Source of the DNA: Candidatus Thorarchaeota archaeon
Lineage (GTDB): Archaea; Asgardarchaeota; Thorarchaeia; Thorarchaeales; Thorarchaeaceae
Reading direction: 5' to 3'
Assembly: GCA_030612365.1 (NCBI GenBank)
Contig: JAUWOA010000010.1
Coordinates: forward strand, 1 to 37,506
Length of the DNA stretch: 37,506 nt
Under the pieces are notes generated by a model. The model did not search any database and was not told where the DNA came from. It saw only the letters and a list, made by a program, of their open reading frames with translations. This document shows positions 1 to 8,946 of this stretch, one piece after another (the stretch's first letter is position 1; every line of letters starts with the position of its first letter). Made by a program: the position numbers and the translations under genes.

Positions 1-387
1 TGTGAGGAACATGAAGTGAAAAAGGTGTTCTTCGAAGACCTCAGGAGCTTTCAAGCTCATGCAGGCTCTAAAGACCTGTCATACAACCTCACTTCAAACT
101 TATGGGGGAAGATTATCGACACAGTGAGGTACATGCGGGAGTCCCTTGGTCACTCCAAATACAGTGTGTGGACAGTGAATCCAAGGTACACATCTCAGAC
201 CTGTCATGTCTGTGGAGAGAGAGGAATACGAGTAGAGGACGAAACGTCGACCACTGAGAGAAAAGGTGGGGAGTACTTCTACTGTGGTAAGTGCGACATG
301 CACTTCCATGCCGATGTGAATGCGGCTCGAAACATCATTCACGTGCAAGATAATATGTCCAGTGTCGTTCCTGGACGGACAGCTTGA
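1..387 (+). CDS. tnpB: IS200/IS605-family TnpB (OrfB), C-terminal part; 5' end lies outside the window
   Basis: Frame open from base 1; C-terminal zinc ribbon (CHVCGERG...YCGKC) followed by the RuvC-III-like motif HADVNAARNI typical of TnpB. Confidence 0.9.
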   Translation, partial: CEEHEVKKVFFEDLRSFQAHAGSKDLSYNLTSNLWGKIIDTVRYMRESLGHSKYSVWTVNPRYTSQTCHVCGERGIRVEDETSTTERKGGEYFYCGKCDMHFHADVNAARNIIHVQDNMSSVVPGRTA

Positions 388-572
388 TGTCCAAGTTTGT
401 CCAAGAAAAAATGAACGGTACACGGCAACCTGCCTTCAGAAGCAAGCGTGCAGGGCACATGGCTTCATTCACAGTCAATATGGCATACGCCTTCCCAGAT
501 ATCCAGCAGGCGGCTAGTGCAGGTGATAGCGCTGATTCTGACCATCATCGCGGTCGTAATCTGGAGCTTGGG

Positions 573-1244
573 GTGAATCGTGTGGACCCGGTCCAAAGCA
601 TTCTATTATTGGCCGTATTCCTGGCTGGGGCTCTTGTACTGCTTCACGATATAGGAAAGGGGATTATCAATCCGGTTTTCAGTATCATCAACAGAGCGAT
701 TGACTCTCCGTGGGATTTGAACGCCTTCCTTCACCTCGAATCAGACCAGCTGGAATCTAATCAGTATTTCAGCTTCGCTGAAGAAGCTGTTGTATCAATG
801 GGGCATAGATACAGCGGGAGGTTTGATCAAGCCGTTTTAGGGTTCGATGGAGTTCCGATTCTGAAGGCCATCATTGAGCGCAAGTTCCCTTCGCGGAATA
901 TGCCAAAGATTGTAAGAACAGAAGACATGTTCCAAGCGGGGCTGTATGCATTGGCATTGATGGAGAGGGGAGTGTCTTGTAGCTCAACACGATTGGTAGT
1001 CATATACTGTACACAGAGAGCTGCATCGAATTGTGTGCATGAGGGCAAAGGCGTGAATTGCTTTGAATGCAAAAAGGGACGCGTATTCCAGGAAGAATTT
1101 AGTCCAAAAAAAGTCCTGAAAACTCTGAAGAGGCTGGACGAAGTTTGGTATGAGAGAAGAAAGCCAAGACCCTCGCCTGAGGTCGGGAAGTGTAAAGCAT
1201 GTCCATTTGGCACCGATGGGGTATGCAATCACTCAGCCGCTTGA
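573..1244 (+). CDS. Cas4/Dna2-like PD-(D/E)XK nuclease with N-terminal transmembrane helix
   Basis: SGRFDQAV (Asp), AIIERKF (E-x-K), EDMFQAGLYALAL helix, C-terminal Cys cluster CKACPFGTDGVC. Preferred start GTG at 573 (GGAG 6 nt upstream) instead of ORF-track start 384; hydrophobic segment SILLLAVFLAGALVLLHDIG follows. Confidence 0.7.
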   Translation: MNRVDPVQSILLLAVFLAGALVLLHDIGKGIINPVFSIINRAIDSPWDLNAFLHLESDQLESNQYFSFAEEAVVSMGHRYSGRFDQAVLGFDGVPILKAIIERKFPSRNMPKIVRTEDMFQAGLYALALMERGVSCSSTRLVVIYCTQRAASNCVHEGKGVNCFECKKGRVFQEEFSPKKVLKTLKRLDEVWYERRKPRPSPEVGKCKACPFGTDGVCNHSAA

Positions 1245-1287
1245 AACACAGAGGTTTTTTACGGATTGACTTCAACCCTTATCTACA

Positions 1288-1704
1288 ATGGGTCATGAAT
1301 TGGAGAACTTCCTCACACGCGTGATGACTTCAAAGAGAACGCTGAAGGAAGTCTACTATACGATAAGGGATTCCGAAACAGAATCTGACGCAAAGGAATT
1401 AGTTATCGCAACGATATCCTTGCAGAAGACATTGGAAGACCTACTAAACATAAAGAGGAAGGTTCCGGTCGCACGGAAAGTGCTAGAAGATCGAAAAGCA
1501 GTCCTATCACTGAGCAAGTGGACCAAGGGATTAACAAGAAGAGTCGATAGCTACGCCAAGAAGAAAGGCAAATTCAAACAGGATCACCTTCACAAGTACC
1601 AAGACAGCTTGCTTGAGTATATCGAGAAGATCGATGAGGAACTGGTGAAGTGGGTTATCGATATCGAAACTCTGAGTGAGATACCTCGCCCCCCAAAGAA
1701 GTAA
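1288..1704 (+). CDS. Hypothetical helical/coiled-coil protein
   Basis: 138-aa ORF, charged helical composition, same strand 43 bp after the Cas4-like gene. Confidence 0.6.
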   Translation: MGHELENFLTRVMTSKRTLKEVYYTIRDSETESDAKELVIATISLQKTLEDLLNIKRKVPVARKVLEDRKAVLSLSKWTKGLTRRVDSYAKKKGKFKQDHLHKYQDSLLEYIEKIDEELVKWVIDIETLSEIPRPPKK

Positions 1705-1718
1705 ATGATGTGCCCAAG

Positions 1719-2798
1719 TTACCAGCGCAGCCTAGCTGCTACACCACCGAATGATTTCAACTGTGCACCCGACTCGGTTTGGCTTGAGAACACCATCACC
1801 TCAGAACCATAAGTCTGCGCTTCATTCATGAACTCATCGACAAGGTCCATGTCATCCTCAATGACCAGTATGGTACGTACTCTGCCTGCTTGAAGGGCTT
1901 CAAGGACCTCCTTCTTACCGTAGGTTACTGTTGCATTGCCCTTCATCAAGTCCCCCATGAAATCATCCCAAGCCTGGCGTTCAGCGTAGATCTCCGTTTC
2001 TTTCAGGATTCGAGAGGCTTCCTTCATCGCCTGATACAGGCCAGTTTCATCAATAATGCTGACGGGTATGATTTTCTCAGCAACCTTCTCTCTTAAGCGG
2101 TAATCCAGGTCCCCTTTCTCCAAGAACTCCTGTGCACGAATTGTGTTGCCCCCAAGAACAATGGCATCAACGTTGTCCAAATTGTCCGCGAGAAGTTTGT
2201 TCAGTAATCGTCCGACGAATTTGAAGAACTCAACCATCTTCTCATCACGTAAGCGGTCGTATCGTTTGGCGCTTTGGCCTCCTGCACGTGTTTTCCCGAT
2301 GATGAAGAAATCTTCGTCCCGGATAAGCTCCATGTGTTTTCCACGGAGATAGCCAACTGTAACTTTGCCACCCTCAATCAATACGATAACAATGAGGCTC
2401 TTAGGTCGCGTCATGTCCTCAAGCTCTTCGAGATTGAACTCTCGACCACAGATGTAGCTGAACTGGGAGATTGGAGACAGTGGAATCACAATCTCGCGTA
2501 TCTCCTCGTTTGTACCACTCTCCTCTTTGACGCCATAGAAGAAAGCAATACCGTTCTCCGGAATTGACCCGATCTTCGTCAGCTCGCTCAATATCGCAGT
2601 TAGATTATCAGACACATTCTTTCTGTTTTGCTTGCTCTTAATGTTCTCAGCACCCGCAAGTTCAGCCTTGACGAATGAAATCGTGTCAGTCAAGTTCTTT
2701 GTTGGGGGAACGTAGATTGTCGTGAAAGAACTGTGCCGACCCTGATGCGCTCTAAGCTGTTGCACCTTGCGCCTTAGGCGTTGTCTTTCAAGTTCCAC
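1719..2798 (-). CDS. prf1: Archaeal peptide chain release factor aRF1 (eRF1 family)
   Basis: NIKS motif (AENIKSKQNRKNV), YxCxxxF motif (YICGREF), GGQ motif (TRAGGQSAKRYDRLR), typical C-terminus FGGVAARLRW. Confidence 0.93.
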   Translation of the reverse strand: MELERQRLRRKVQQLRAHQGRHSSFTTIYVPPTKNLTDTISFVKAELAGAENIKSKQNRKNVSDNLTAILSELTKIGSIPENGIAFFYGVKEESGTNEEIREIVIPLSPISQFSYICGREFNLEELEDMTRPKSLIVIVLIEGGKVTVGYLRGKHMELIRDEDFFIIGKTRAGGQSAKRYDRLRDEKMVEFFKFVGRLLNKLLADNLDNVDAIVLGGNTIRAQEFLEKGDLDYRLREKVAEKIIPVSIIDETGLYQAMKEASRILKETEIYAERQAWDDFMGDLMKGNATVTYGKKEVLEALQAGRVRTILVIEDDMDLVDEFMNEAQTYGSEVMVFSSQTESGAQLKSFGGVAARLRW

Positions 2799-3006
2799 GT
2801 TCTGTCACCTACTTTGTCAGGATTAGTGCGAATGTCAACAGAGAATAAGTTGTCGTCCGGCAACTGAAGGAAATGCAGGCCAGACTGTATTTTAAGGTTG
2901 TGAACTAACAGGGCAAATTGCGCACCTCTGTTGACTAATCGGGGCTTTTGACGACACATTAAAAAAGGTCAAGACCATTCGACATGCGCGTCTAGCAATG
3001 AGTGAG

Positions 3007-3086
3007 GAGCCATGGATCACTACCAATTTACATCATCCAAGTAGGTGTCTGTTTTTCTCTTGGATACAGTCCGTACTCCATGGTTC
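3007..3086 (+). promoter_or_regulatory. Candidate structured 5' leader of pheS-pheT
   Basis: Nested inverted repeats: outer GAGCCATGGA (3007-3016) with TCCATGGTTC (3077-3086), one G-U; inner ATCCAAG (3035-3041) with CTTGGAT (3059-3065). Confidence 0.3.
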
Positions 3087-3129
3087 ATCTTCAGCATCAT
3101 CTCGCAAGTGAAGGAGTTTTGAGCGACAA

Positions 3130-4635
3130 ATGGCCGAGCTGACTATAGGCGAAAGGAAAGTTCTGGGGAAACTGGTTGAGTATGATAAGCTGGTTTCCGC
3201 ATCAGAGCTCGCTAGCGAGCTTCAAGAAAGGAACGAGCGAGTCATCTCCATCCTTAACTCAATAGCCGAAAAGGGGCTCATCAGGCTGGACACAAGGGAA
3301 CACATGACCCACCGTCTGACAGATGAAGGCCGCAGCTACGTGAAGGATGGACTTCCTGAGGAACGCCTGTTTCATGCGGTTATGGACCTCGGGGGTCTAG
3401 CAAAGATGGAAGCGGCTGTTGCCCATGCAGGTCTGGAACAACAGGCTAAGGGAATATCTGTAAACTGGGCGCGGAGGAATGGATGGCTGGAGATTGAAAA
3501 GGTCAATGGAACTACTATCCTCAAGGTGAAGGTGGAAAACGCCGAATCTAGTGTGAAGAACGTTCTTGCTCTTCTGAATAAGGGAAATGCCAACGTACCC
3601 ACGAAACTTGCAGGTGGTCTCGAAACCGCTGTTGAACGAACTCTTGTAGAGGAAAAAACCGCCAAAATGTTCGAGGCCATAATTGTGGAGAATCGCAGGG
3701 GTGAGATTGAATCACTCCTATCGCAAACGGCTGAGGGTATTACTGATCTCACGCCAGAGCTGATTGCCAGCGACGAATGGAGGAATTGCACATTTAGACC
3801 GTATAATGTGGAGCTTGCGCCTGCATTCGTGAACTATGGAAAGAAACACCCTTACAACGAGTTCATTGATTGGCTCAAGGAGGTTCTCGTTGGCATGGGA
3901 TTCAATGAGTGGTATGGACCCTATGTTGAAACCGAGTTCTGGAACAACGATGTCCTATTCGTGCCTCAAGATCATGTTGCCAGAGAAGTTCAAGACCAGT
4001 TCAGAATCGCCGAACCCTACGATCATGGTGACATTCCCGATGAGGAATACTACAGAAGGGTGAAGGCTGTACACGAGAATGGAGGAGACACAGGATCCAC
4101 TGGATGGGAAGCGCCATTCAGTCGAGAGGTGACCACCAGACTATGCTTACGTTCCCACACTACGCCAGTATCAATTAGGTATCTCTGGGAACATCCAGAA
4201 TCGCCGCAGAAGATGTTCATAATCGACCGTAACTTCAGATCGGAATCATTGAGCGCCACTCACGCTCAGGAGTTTAACCAGTTTGATGGCATTATTATGG
4301 ACAAGGGACTCACACTCCGCGATCTCATGGGCTATCTGAAAGAGGTATGCCACCGCATGGGAATCAAGAAGGTGAAGTTCAAGCCAGGACAGTTCCCCTT
4401 CACGGAACCCAGTATCGAAGGCTTCGCGAAACACGATACGCTAGGCTGGATAGAGGTCGCACCTGGAGGAATATTCAGACCGGAGGTAACGCGTCCGCTG
4501 GGAATTACGGATCCAGTTCTAGCTTGGGGCATAGGTGCAGGACGACTCTACATGGCGTCGATGGACATCAAGGACATTCGAGACCTTTACTCAAGGGACT
4601 TGACTTGGCTTCGCAGGGCATACTTCGTGAGGTAG
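3130..4635 (+). CDS. pheS: Phenylalanyl-tRNA synthetase alpha subunit
   Basis: 501 aa; N-terminal winged-helix-like region and class II aaRS catalytic core (EFWNNDVLFVPQDHVARE, RNFRSESLSATHAQEFNQFDGI, GIGAGRLYM). Confidence 0.95.
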   Translation: MAELTIGERKVLGKLVEYDKLVSASELASELQERNERVISILNSIAEKGLIRLDTREHMTHRLTDEGRSYVKDGLPEERLFHAVMDLGGLAKMEAAVAHAGLEQQAKGISVNWARRNGWLEIEKVNGTTILKVKVENAESSVKNVLALLNKGNANVPTKLAGGLETAVERTLVEEKTAKMFEAIIVENRRGEIESLLSQTAEGITDLTPELIASDEWRNCTFRPYNVELAPAFVNYGKKHPYNEFIDWLKEVLVGMGFNEWYGPYVETEFWNNDVLFVPQDHVAREVQDQFRIAEPYDHGDIPDEEYYRRVKAVHENGGDTGSTGWEAPFSREVTTRLCLRSHTTPVSIRYLWEHPESPQKMFIIDRNFRSESLSATHAQEFNQFDGIIMDKGLTLRDLMGYLKEVCHRMGIKKVKFKPGQFPFTEPSIEGFAKHDTLGWIEVAPGGIFRPEVTRPLGITDPVLAWGIGAGRLYMASMDIKDIRDLYSRDLTWLRRAYFVR

Positions 4636-4643
4636 TGGTTAAG

Positions 4644-6314
4644 ATGTTAGTTGAATGTGTAATCAACGAGCTGTTGAAACTAGTCCGCAAGAAACTGACG
4701 ATTCAGCAGCTGGAGGACGCACTGTTCCTCATGAAGGCGGAGATAGACAAATCGGATGATGAGATCATTGTGATTGAAATCAATCCCGATCGTACAGACA
4801 TGCTGTCGACAGAAGGCATAGCACGCGCCTTGCGAACATTCTTGAATGTAGACTCTGGAATGGCGGAGTATCCTGTTAAGAAATCAGGACTCGAAGTTAT
4901 TGTCAAACCAGGTCTCAAGAAGATCAGGGAATTCATTGCCTGCGGCATTGTGAAAGGCGTGCAGACAAGTGATGATCTCATCAAGGAGTATATGCACCTC
5001 CAAGAAGCCCTGACTACTACACATGGAAGGAACCGCAAGAAGGCTAGCATAGGTCTCTACGTCTTTGATGAAATCGAATTTCCAGTGATTTATCGCCCAG
5101 CAAAACCGGAGTCGATACGATTTGCACCGCTGGGCACTGAAATCGAGATGGATGGTCCCACAATCGTCAATGAACATGAGAAAGGCGTTCTATACGGACC
5201 GATCATATCAAAGCACAAGAAGTGGCCGCTTCTGATTGACTCCAAAGGCAACACCTTGAGCCTTCCGCCCATCATCAATAGCAACACCTTAGGCCAAGTG
5301 GATATGACGACGCGTAACTTGTTCATCGAAGTCACAGGGACTCACAAGAAAACTGTTGATCAGGCTCTGAACATCATGGTGACTTCTCTAGCTGAGCGAG
5401 GGGGCAATCTGGAATCAGTGACCGTACGTTATCCCGATGGGACATCCATTATAACTCCCAACTTGACGCCGAAGAAAATGCTCCTAAAAGTGGAAAATGC
5501 TGCCCGACTTACAGGGCTTTCACTCTCAGATATAGAAACAGTAAACTACTTACGGAAGATGGGCTACGACGCACGAATTAAGGGAAAAGGGAATCTAGAA
5601 GTCAAGATTCCAGCATATCGCACTGATGTTCTTCACCCAGTTGATCTGATAGAGGATGTGGCAATAGGATATGGCTTTGATAGAATCGAACCGTCGATAC
5701 CACAGACAGCAACATCAGGGAAACTGCTGCCTGTCACTCGGCTCAAGAACAAAATCAGAGACCTATTGGTTGGCACGGGGTATCAAGAAATCAAGAGCTA
5801 TGTCATGACATCTCCTGAGATCATGAAGACCAAGATGCTAAGGAATAAGCCACTGACTGCCACCGGGAACCCAAAGAGCCGGGATTACTCAGTTCTTAGA
5901 AACTCACTCTTGCCAGTTCTGCTCGATTTTGCCTCTCAGAATCAGCATGCAGACTATCCTCAACGAATCTTTGAGGTGGGAGATGTCGTCATGCCGGACG
6001 CAAGAGAGAAAACGCGAACGAAACAAGTTCCACATGTATGCCGCTTGGTCATTGACACTCATGTCAATATCACTGAGATGCTCACAGAAGTGGGATTCAT
6101 TCTGCGGAACTTGGGTCTTGGCAGCAAAATCAAGTTCGCGGCTGAAAAGACTCCCGAATTTATAGACGGGAGAGCCGGAAAAATCCTGATAAACGGAGAA
6201 CCCATGGGTATCTTTGGTGAGATTTCACCAGAGGTGCTGCGCAATTTCGGTATTGGAATGCCAGTGGTCGCATTCGAGATGGAGTTGCCAAGAAACGGTA
6301 TGTGGGTGATGTAG
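4644..6314 (+). CDS. pheT: Phenylalanyl-tRNA synthetase beta subunit
   Basis: Archaeal PheT-type sequence (NPDRTDMLSTEGIARALR, GTHKKTVDQALNIMVTSLAERGG, PAYRTDVLHPVDLIEDVAIGYG). Start ATG 4644 directly after the pheS stop; ORF-track start 4347 is inside pheS. Confidence 0.94.
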   Translation: MLVECVINELLKLVRKKLTIQQLEDALFLMKAEIDKSDDEIIVIEINPDRTDMLSTEGIARALRTFLNVDSGMAEYPVKKSGLEVIVKPGLKKIREFIACGIVKGVQTSDDLIKEYMHLQEALTTTHGRNRKKASIGLYVFDEIEFPVIYRPAKPESIRFAPLGTEIEMDGPTIVNEHEKGVLYGPIISKHKKWPLLIDSKGNTLSLPPIINSNTLGQVDMTTRNLFIEVTGTHKKTVDQALNIMVTSLAERGGNLESVTVRYPDGTSIITPNLTPKKMLLKVENAARLTGLSLSDIETVNYLRKMGYDARIKGKGNLEVKIPAYRTDVLHPVDLIEDVAIGYGFDRIEPSIPQTATSGKLLPVTRLKNKIRDLLVGTGYQEIKSYVMTSPEIMKTKMLRNKPLTATGNPKSRDYSVLRNSLLPVLLDFASQNQHADYPQRIFEVGDVVMPDAREKTRTKQVPHVCRLVIDTHVNITEMLTEVGFILRNLGLGSKIKFAAEKTPEFIDGRAGKILINGEPMGIFGEISPEVLRNFGIGMPVVAFEMELPRNGMWVM

Positions 6315-6421
6315 CGCCCATCTGGTGCTGACAAGAATCCCCGCAGAAAAGATATAAGAACACGTTAAGAACGCTTGTTTTGTAGCACTAAATTTAGTTC
6401 TGGCTATGGAGCACCATTCAA

Positions 6422-7015
6422 ATGACTGAAATCCTGCCATCAGTGGCTGATGCTGATGATACAAGCACCGGATTCAAATACAGAGTGGTATTGTTGGGAG
6501 AGGCTTCTGTAGGCAAGACTTCACTTCTCAGAAGATTTGCTGAGAATGTATTCGATGAAGTATACAAACAGACCATAGGAACCACTTTTGCTTCCAAGGA
6601 TGTTGCTGTCGTTGGCGAAGATGGCATGAAGCGCAATGTGCGCCTCGTGGTTTGGGACATGGCAGGCCAAGCAACTTACCGCGAGCTGAGACGCCAGTTC
6701 ATGAAAGGAGCATCCGCGGCAGTGATAGTTTACGACGTTACTAGGCCAGAAACTTTCATGAGTTGCAATAATTGGTTCGAGGCGTTTCGTGAAACATGCC
6801 CTGATGCAGCAGTCATCGTTGCTGCGAATAAGGTTGACTTGGAAGAAGAGAGGATTGTGCCAATCGAGCCCGGATGGATGCTGCGAGACTGGTTCCAAGC
6901 CAACTACTATGAAACCTCCGCGAAGACCGGAGCCAAGGTTGCTGATGTCTTCACTAAAGTTGCTGAGATTGTTCTTAAGAGAGGGTTGGGTCTACGTAGT
7001 GACCTAGCCATGTGA
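6422..7015 (+). CDS. Ras/Rab-like small GTPase
   Basis: G1 GEASVGKTS, G2 TIGTTF, G3 WDMAGQ, G4 NKVD, G5 ETSAK; no C-terminal prenylation cysteine. Confidence 0.93.
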   Translation: MTEILPSVADADDTSTGFKYRVVLLGEASVGKTSLLRRFAENVFDEVYKQTIGTTFASKDVAVVGEDGMKRNVRLVVWDMAGQATYRELRRQFMKGASAAVIVYDVTRPETFMSCNNWFEAFRETCPDAAVIVAANKVDLEEERIVPIEPGWMLRDWFQANYYETSAKTGAKVADVFTKVAEIVLKRGLGLRSDLAM

Positions 7016-7055
7016 CATTCACCAAATCACCAATAATCAGCAGGAGAGAATCAAA

Positions 7056-7460
7056 ATGTTAGTGAGTGACTTCATGACCAAGATGATCATCACCGCGGAA
7101 GCATCGACCCCGGTGATTAGCGCGGCTCGAGTAATGGCTGCAGAAGACATTGGCTGTCTTGTTGTAACAAAGGGAGATGTTCTGGCAGGCATTGTTGCAC
7201 AACGTGACATAATTGGAGCACATCTTCTCTCAGACGAATTTTATCAAACGATGGTGCTCGCAGACATAATGACAACCCCTGTGGTCACCGTAAGCCCTGA
7301 AGCAGAAATGGGGCAGCTCATCGCCCTCATGCATCAGAGTGGAAGAAGGCACATTCCTGTGGTCGTTGGTGACGCCATCACTGGGATTGTAACAACCACT
7401 GACGTTATCCGAGTTCTGGCCACGATGAAGATGATTGCAGACGGCGTAAGCGATAACTAA
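7056..7460 (+). CDS. CBS-domain protein (tandem CBS pair)
   Basis: MLVSDFMTKMIITAEASTPVISAARVM...GIVAQRDI; second repeat ADIMTTPVVTVSPEAEM...GIVTTTDVIRVL. SD-like AGGAGAG upstream. Confidence 0.9.
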   Translation: MLVSDFMTKMIITAEASTPVISAARVMAAEDIGCLVVTKGDVLAGIVAQRDIIGAHLLSDEFYQTMVLADIMTTPVVTVSPEAEMGQLIALMHQSGRRHIPVVVGDAITGIVTTTDVIRVLATMKMIADGVSDN

Positions 7461-8152
7461 GCCGGCTGGTAGCGCTTGATTTCCTTCTTCATTTCCTTCT
7501 TTATCTTCAGTATATCTCGAGCTTGTAGCTCCTTTCTGCGGGGTACAGCAGCCACGATACCATTCCAATGGTCAATTTTCACCATTATTGGGTCACTTGG
7601 TACAATCTTGGTGATTTCCGCTTTCGAGGAGGCAATCTGATCCAAGACGGTTCCAGCCTTGCAGCCCATCTTCAGTGTTGCGACTATTGCTTCAAGCTGA
7701 GCGGCAATCTGCATGCCTGCATGGGGTGATACCGACCCTCCTGTCGCCATTGGTGCTTCGACCGGTGTAGGTGCAATTTGAGCTGGAGCAGGTGCGGGTG
7801 CCGGGGATGGAGTAGGAGTGGGCGCAATAGTCGGAGCAGGGGCGGGAGTAGGAATGTTCTGAACCATCGTCTGTATCTCTTGACGGAAACTCGCCAAGCT
7901 TGAATCGACCGAAGTATTGAGACTTGCCAGGTCGCCTTTGATAGCCGCCAGTAGTTCCTCCTGACCCCCCGCTTGTGCTTGCGCTTGAGGGATTGTCTGG
8001 ATAGCTGTCATGATTTGTTCTGTTGCTATCCGGACTTCAGATTTGATCTCATTAAGTGCGCTCAGGAGCGTTACCATCCGCTTGAGTGTTTCACCCAATG
8101 ACGCGATGCTAGATTCTATCTCAGTAAGTCGACTCAGGAATTGCTCTGCCAT
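7457..8152 (-). CDS. Hypothetical coiled-coil protein with Ala/Pro-rich linker and basic C-terminal domain
   Basis: N-terminal helical region, low-complexity PTPAPAPTIAPTPTPSPAPAPAPAQ linker, Lys/Arg-rich C-terminus. Preferred ATG at 8152 (AGGTGA upstream) over GTG 8161. Its TAG stop overlaps the CBS TAA stop. Confidence 0.7.
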   Translation of the reverse strand: MAEQFLSRLTEIESSIASLGETLKRMVTLLSALNEIKSEVRIATEQIMTAIQTIPQAQAQAGGQEELLAAIKGDLASLNTSVDSSLASFRQEIQTMVQNIPTPAPAPTIAPTPTPSPAPAPAPAQIAPTPVEAPMATGGSVSPHAGMQIAAQLEAIVATLKMGCKAGTVLDQIASSKAEITKIVPSDPIMVKIDHWNGIVAAVPRRKELQARDILKIKKEMKKEIKRYQPA

Positions 8153-8343
8153 AGATGTCACCTATTCATAGTTGGCAACAGATTGAGAGAATCCTAGCAA
8201 AAAAGGCTTTGTCTGACGGGTGCCAACGAATATTGGCAAGATTGGGAGAACACACGCACAGAAGCATTAAATGTCAAAGATTGGGAATCCACAAGAGCGG
8301 AATCTAGGACTGTGAGAAGTTGAACTCTGAACCAGTTTCGCAT

Positions 8344-8919
8344 ATGTTTAAGCTGGTTGCCCTCGGCGATGGGGCAGTTGGTAAAACTAGTTGCATTAAG
8401 AGATACACAGAGGACAGCTTTAGCGAGCAGTACATCATGACGATTGGCACGACATTCGCGCTCAAGACAGTTGAGGCCGACCCCCCCGAGGGGAATAAGA
8501 TCACAGCAAGAGTTGTTCTATGGGATCTAGCAGGACAGCCCACGTACAATGAACTGCGTCGCCGTTACATGGCTGGCGCGTCGATGGGGATAATTGTCTA
8601 TGATGTCACTCGTCCGCAGACATTTCTGGATATCGGCGAGTGGTTCACGAAGTTCATCACAGTATGCCCCAATGCCGTTGTAGCCGTGGTTGCAAACAAG
8701 ATTGACAGGCCGGATAGGCTTGTGCCACCTGAAGCAGGTGATATGGTGAAGGAGTGGCTGGATGTTCTACACTACGAAACTTCAGCTAAGAGCGGAAAAA
8801 ACATAGACTCGCTATTCACCGAGCTGGTTCTTAGGGCGATTGAGAAACAGAAGAAGCTGGGTCCGATGGAGCCAGGGTTCCATGGTTCAGCTCAATCGAA
8901 ACCCTTTAAGACGACGTAG
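8344..8919 (+). CDS. Ras/Rab-like small GTPase
   Basis: G1 GDGAVGKTS, G2 TIGTTF, G3 WDLAGQ, G4 NKID, G5 ETSAK. ATG 8344 or TTG 8320 are both possible starts. Confidence 0.93.
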   Translation: MFKLVALGDGAVGKTSCIKRYTEDSFSEQYIMTIGTTFALKTVEADPPEGNKITARVVLWDLAGQPTYNELRRRYMAGASMGIIVYDVTRPQTFLDIGEWFTKFITVCPNAVVAVVANKIDRPDRLVPPEAGDMVKEWLDVLHYETSAKSGKNIDSLFTELVLRAIEKQKKLGPMEPGFHGSAQSKPFKTT

Positions 8920-8946
8920 AATACTCTCAGATATGGGCTGGCGCTA

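Noticed and set aside
100-423. Minus-strand 107-aa ORF over tnpB
   Set aside because: Antisense to a well-supported TnpB coding region.
384-572. ORF-track N-terminus of the Cas4-like protein overlapping TnpB
   Set aside because: No recognisable protein before residue 64; GTG 573 has a better ribosome-binding site, and the region is more likely transposon end/intergenic.
4347-4643. In-frame upstream extension of pheT inside pheS
   Set aside because: ATG 4644 lies right after the pheS stop and starts the recognisable PheT sequence; the upstream part is a chance open frame.
7770-7860. GC-rich periodic repeat that could resemble a short tandem array
   Set aside because: Explained by the Ala/Pro-rich linker codons of the 234-aa protein; not a CRISPR or separate repeat.
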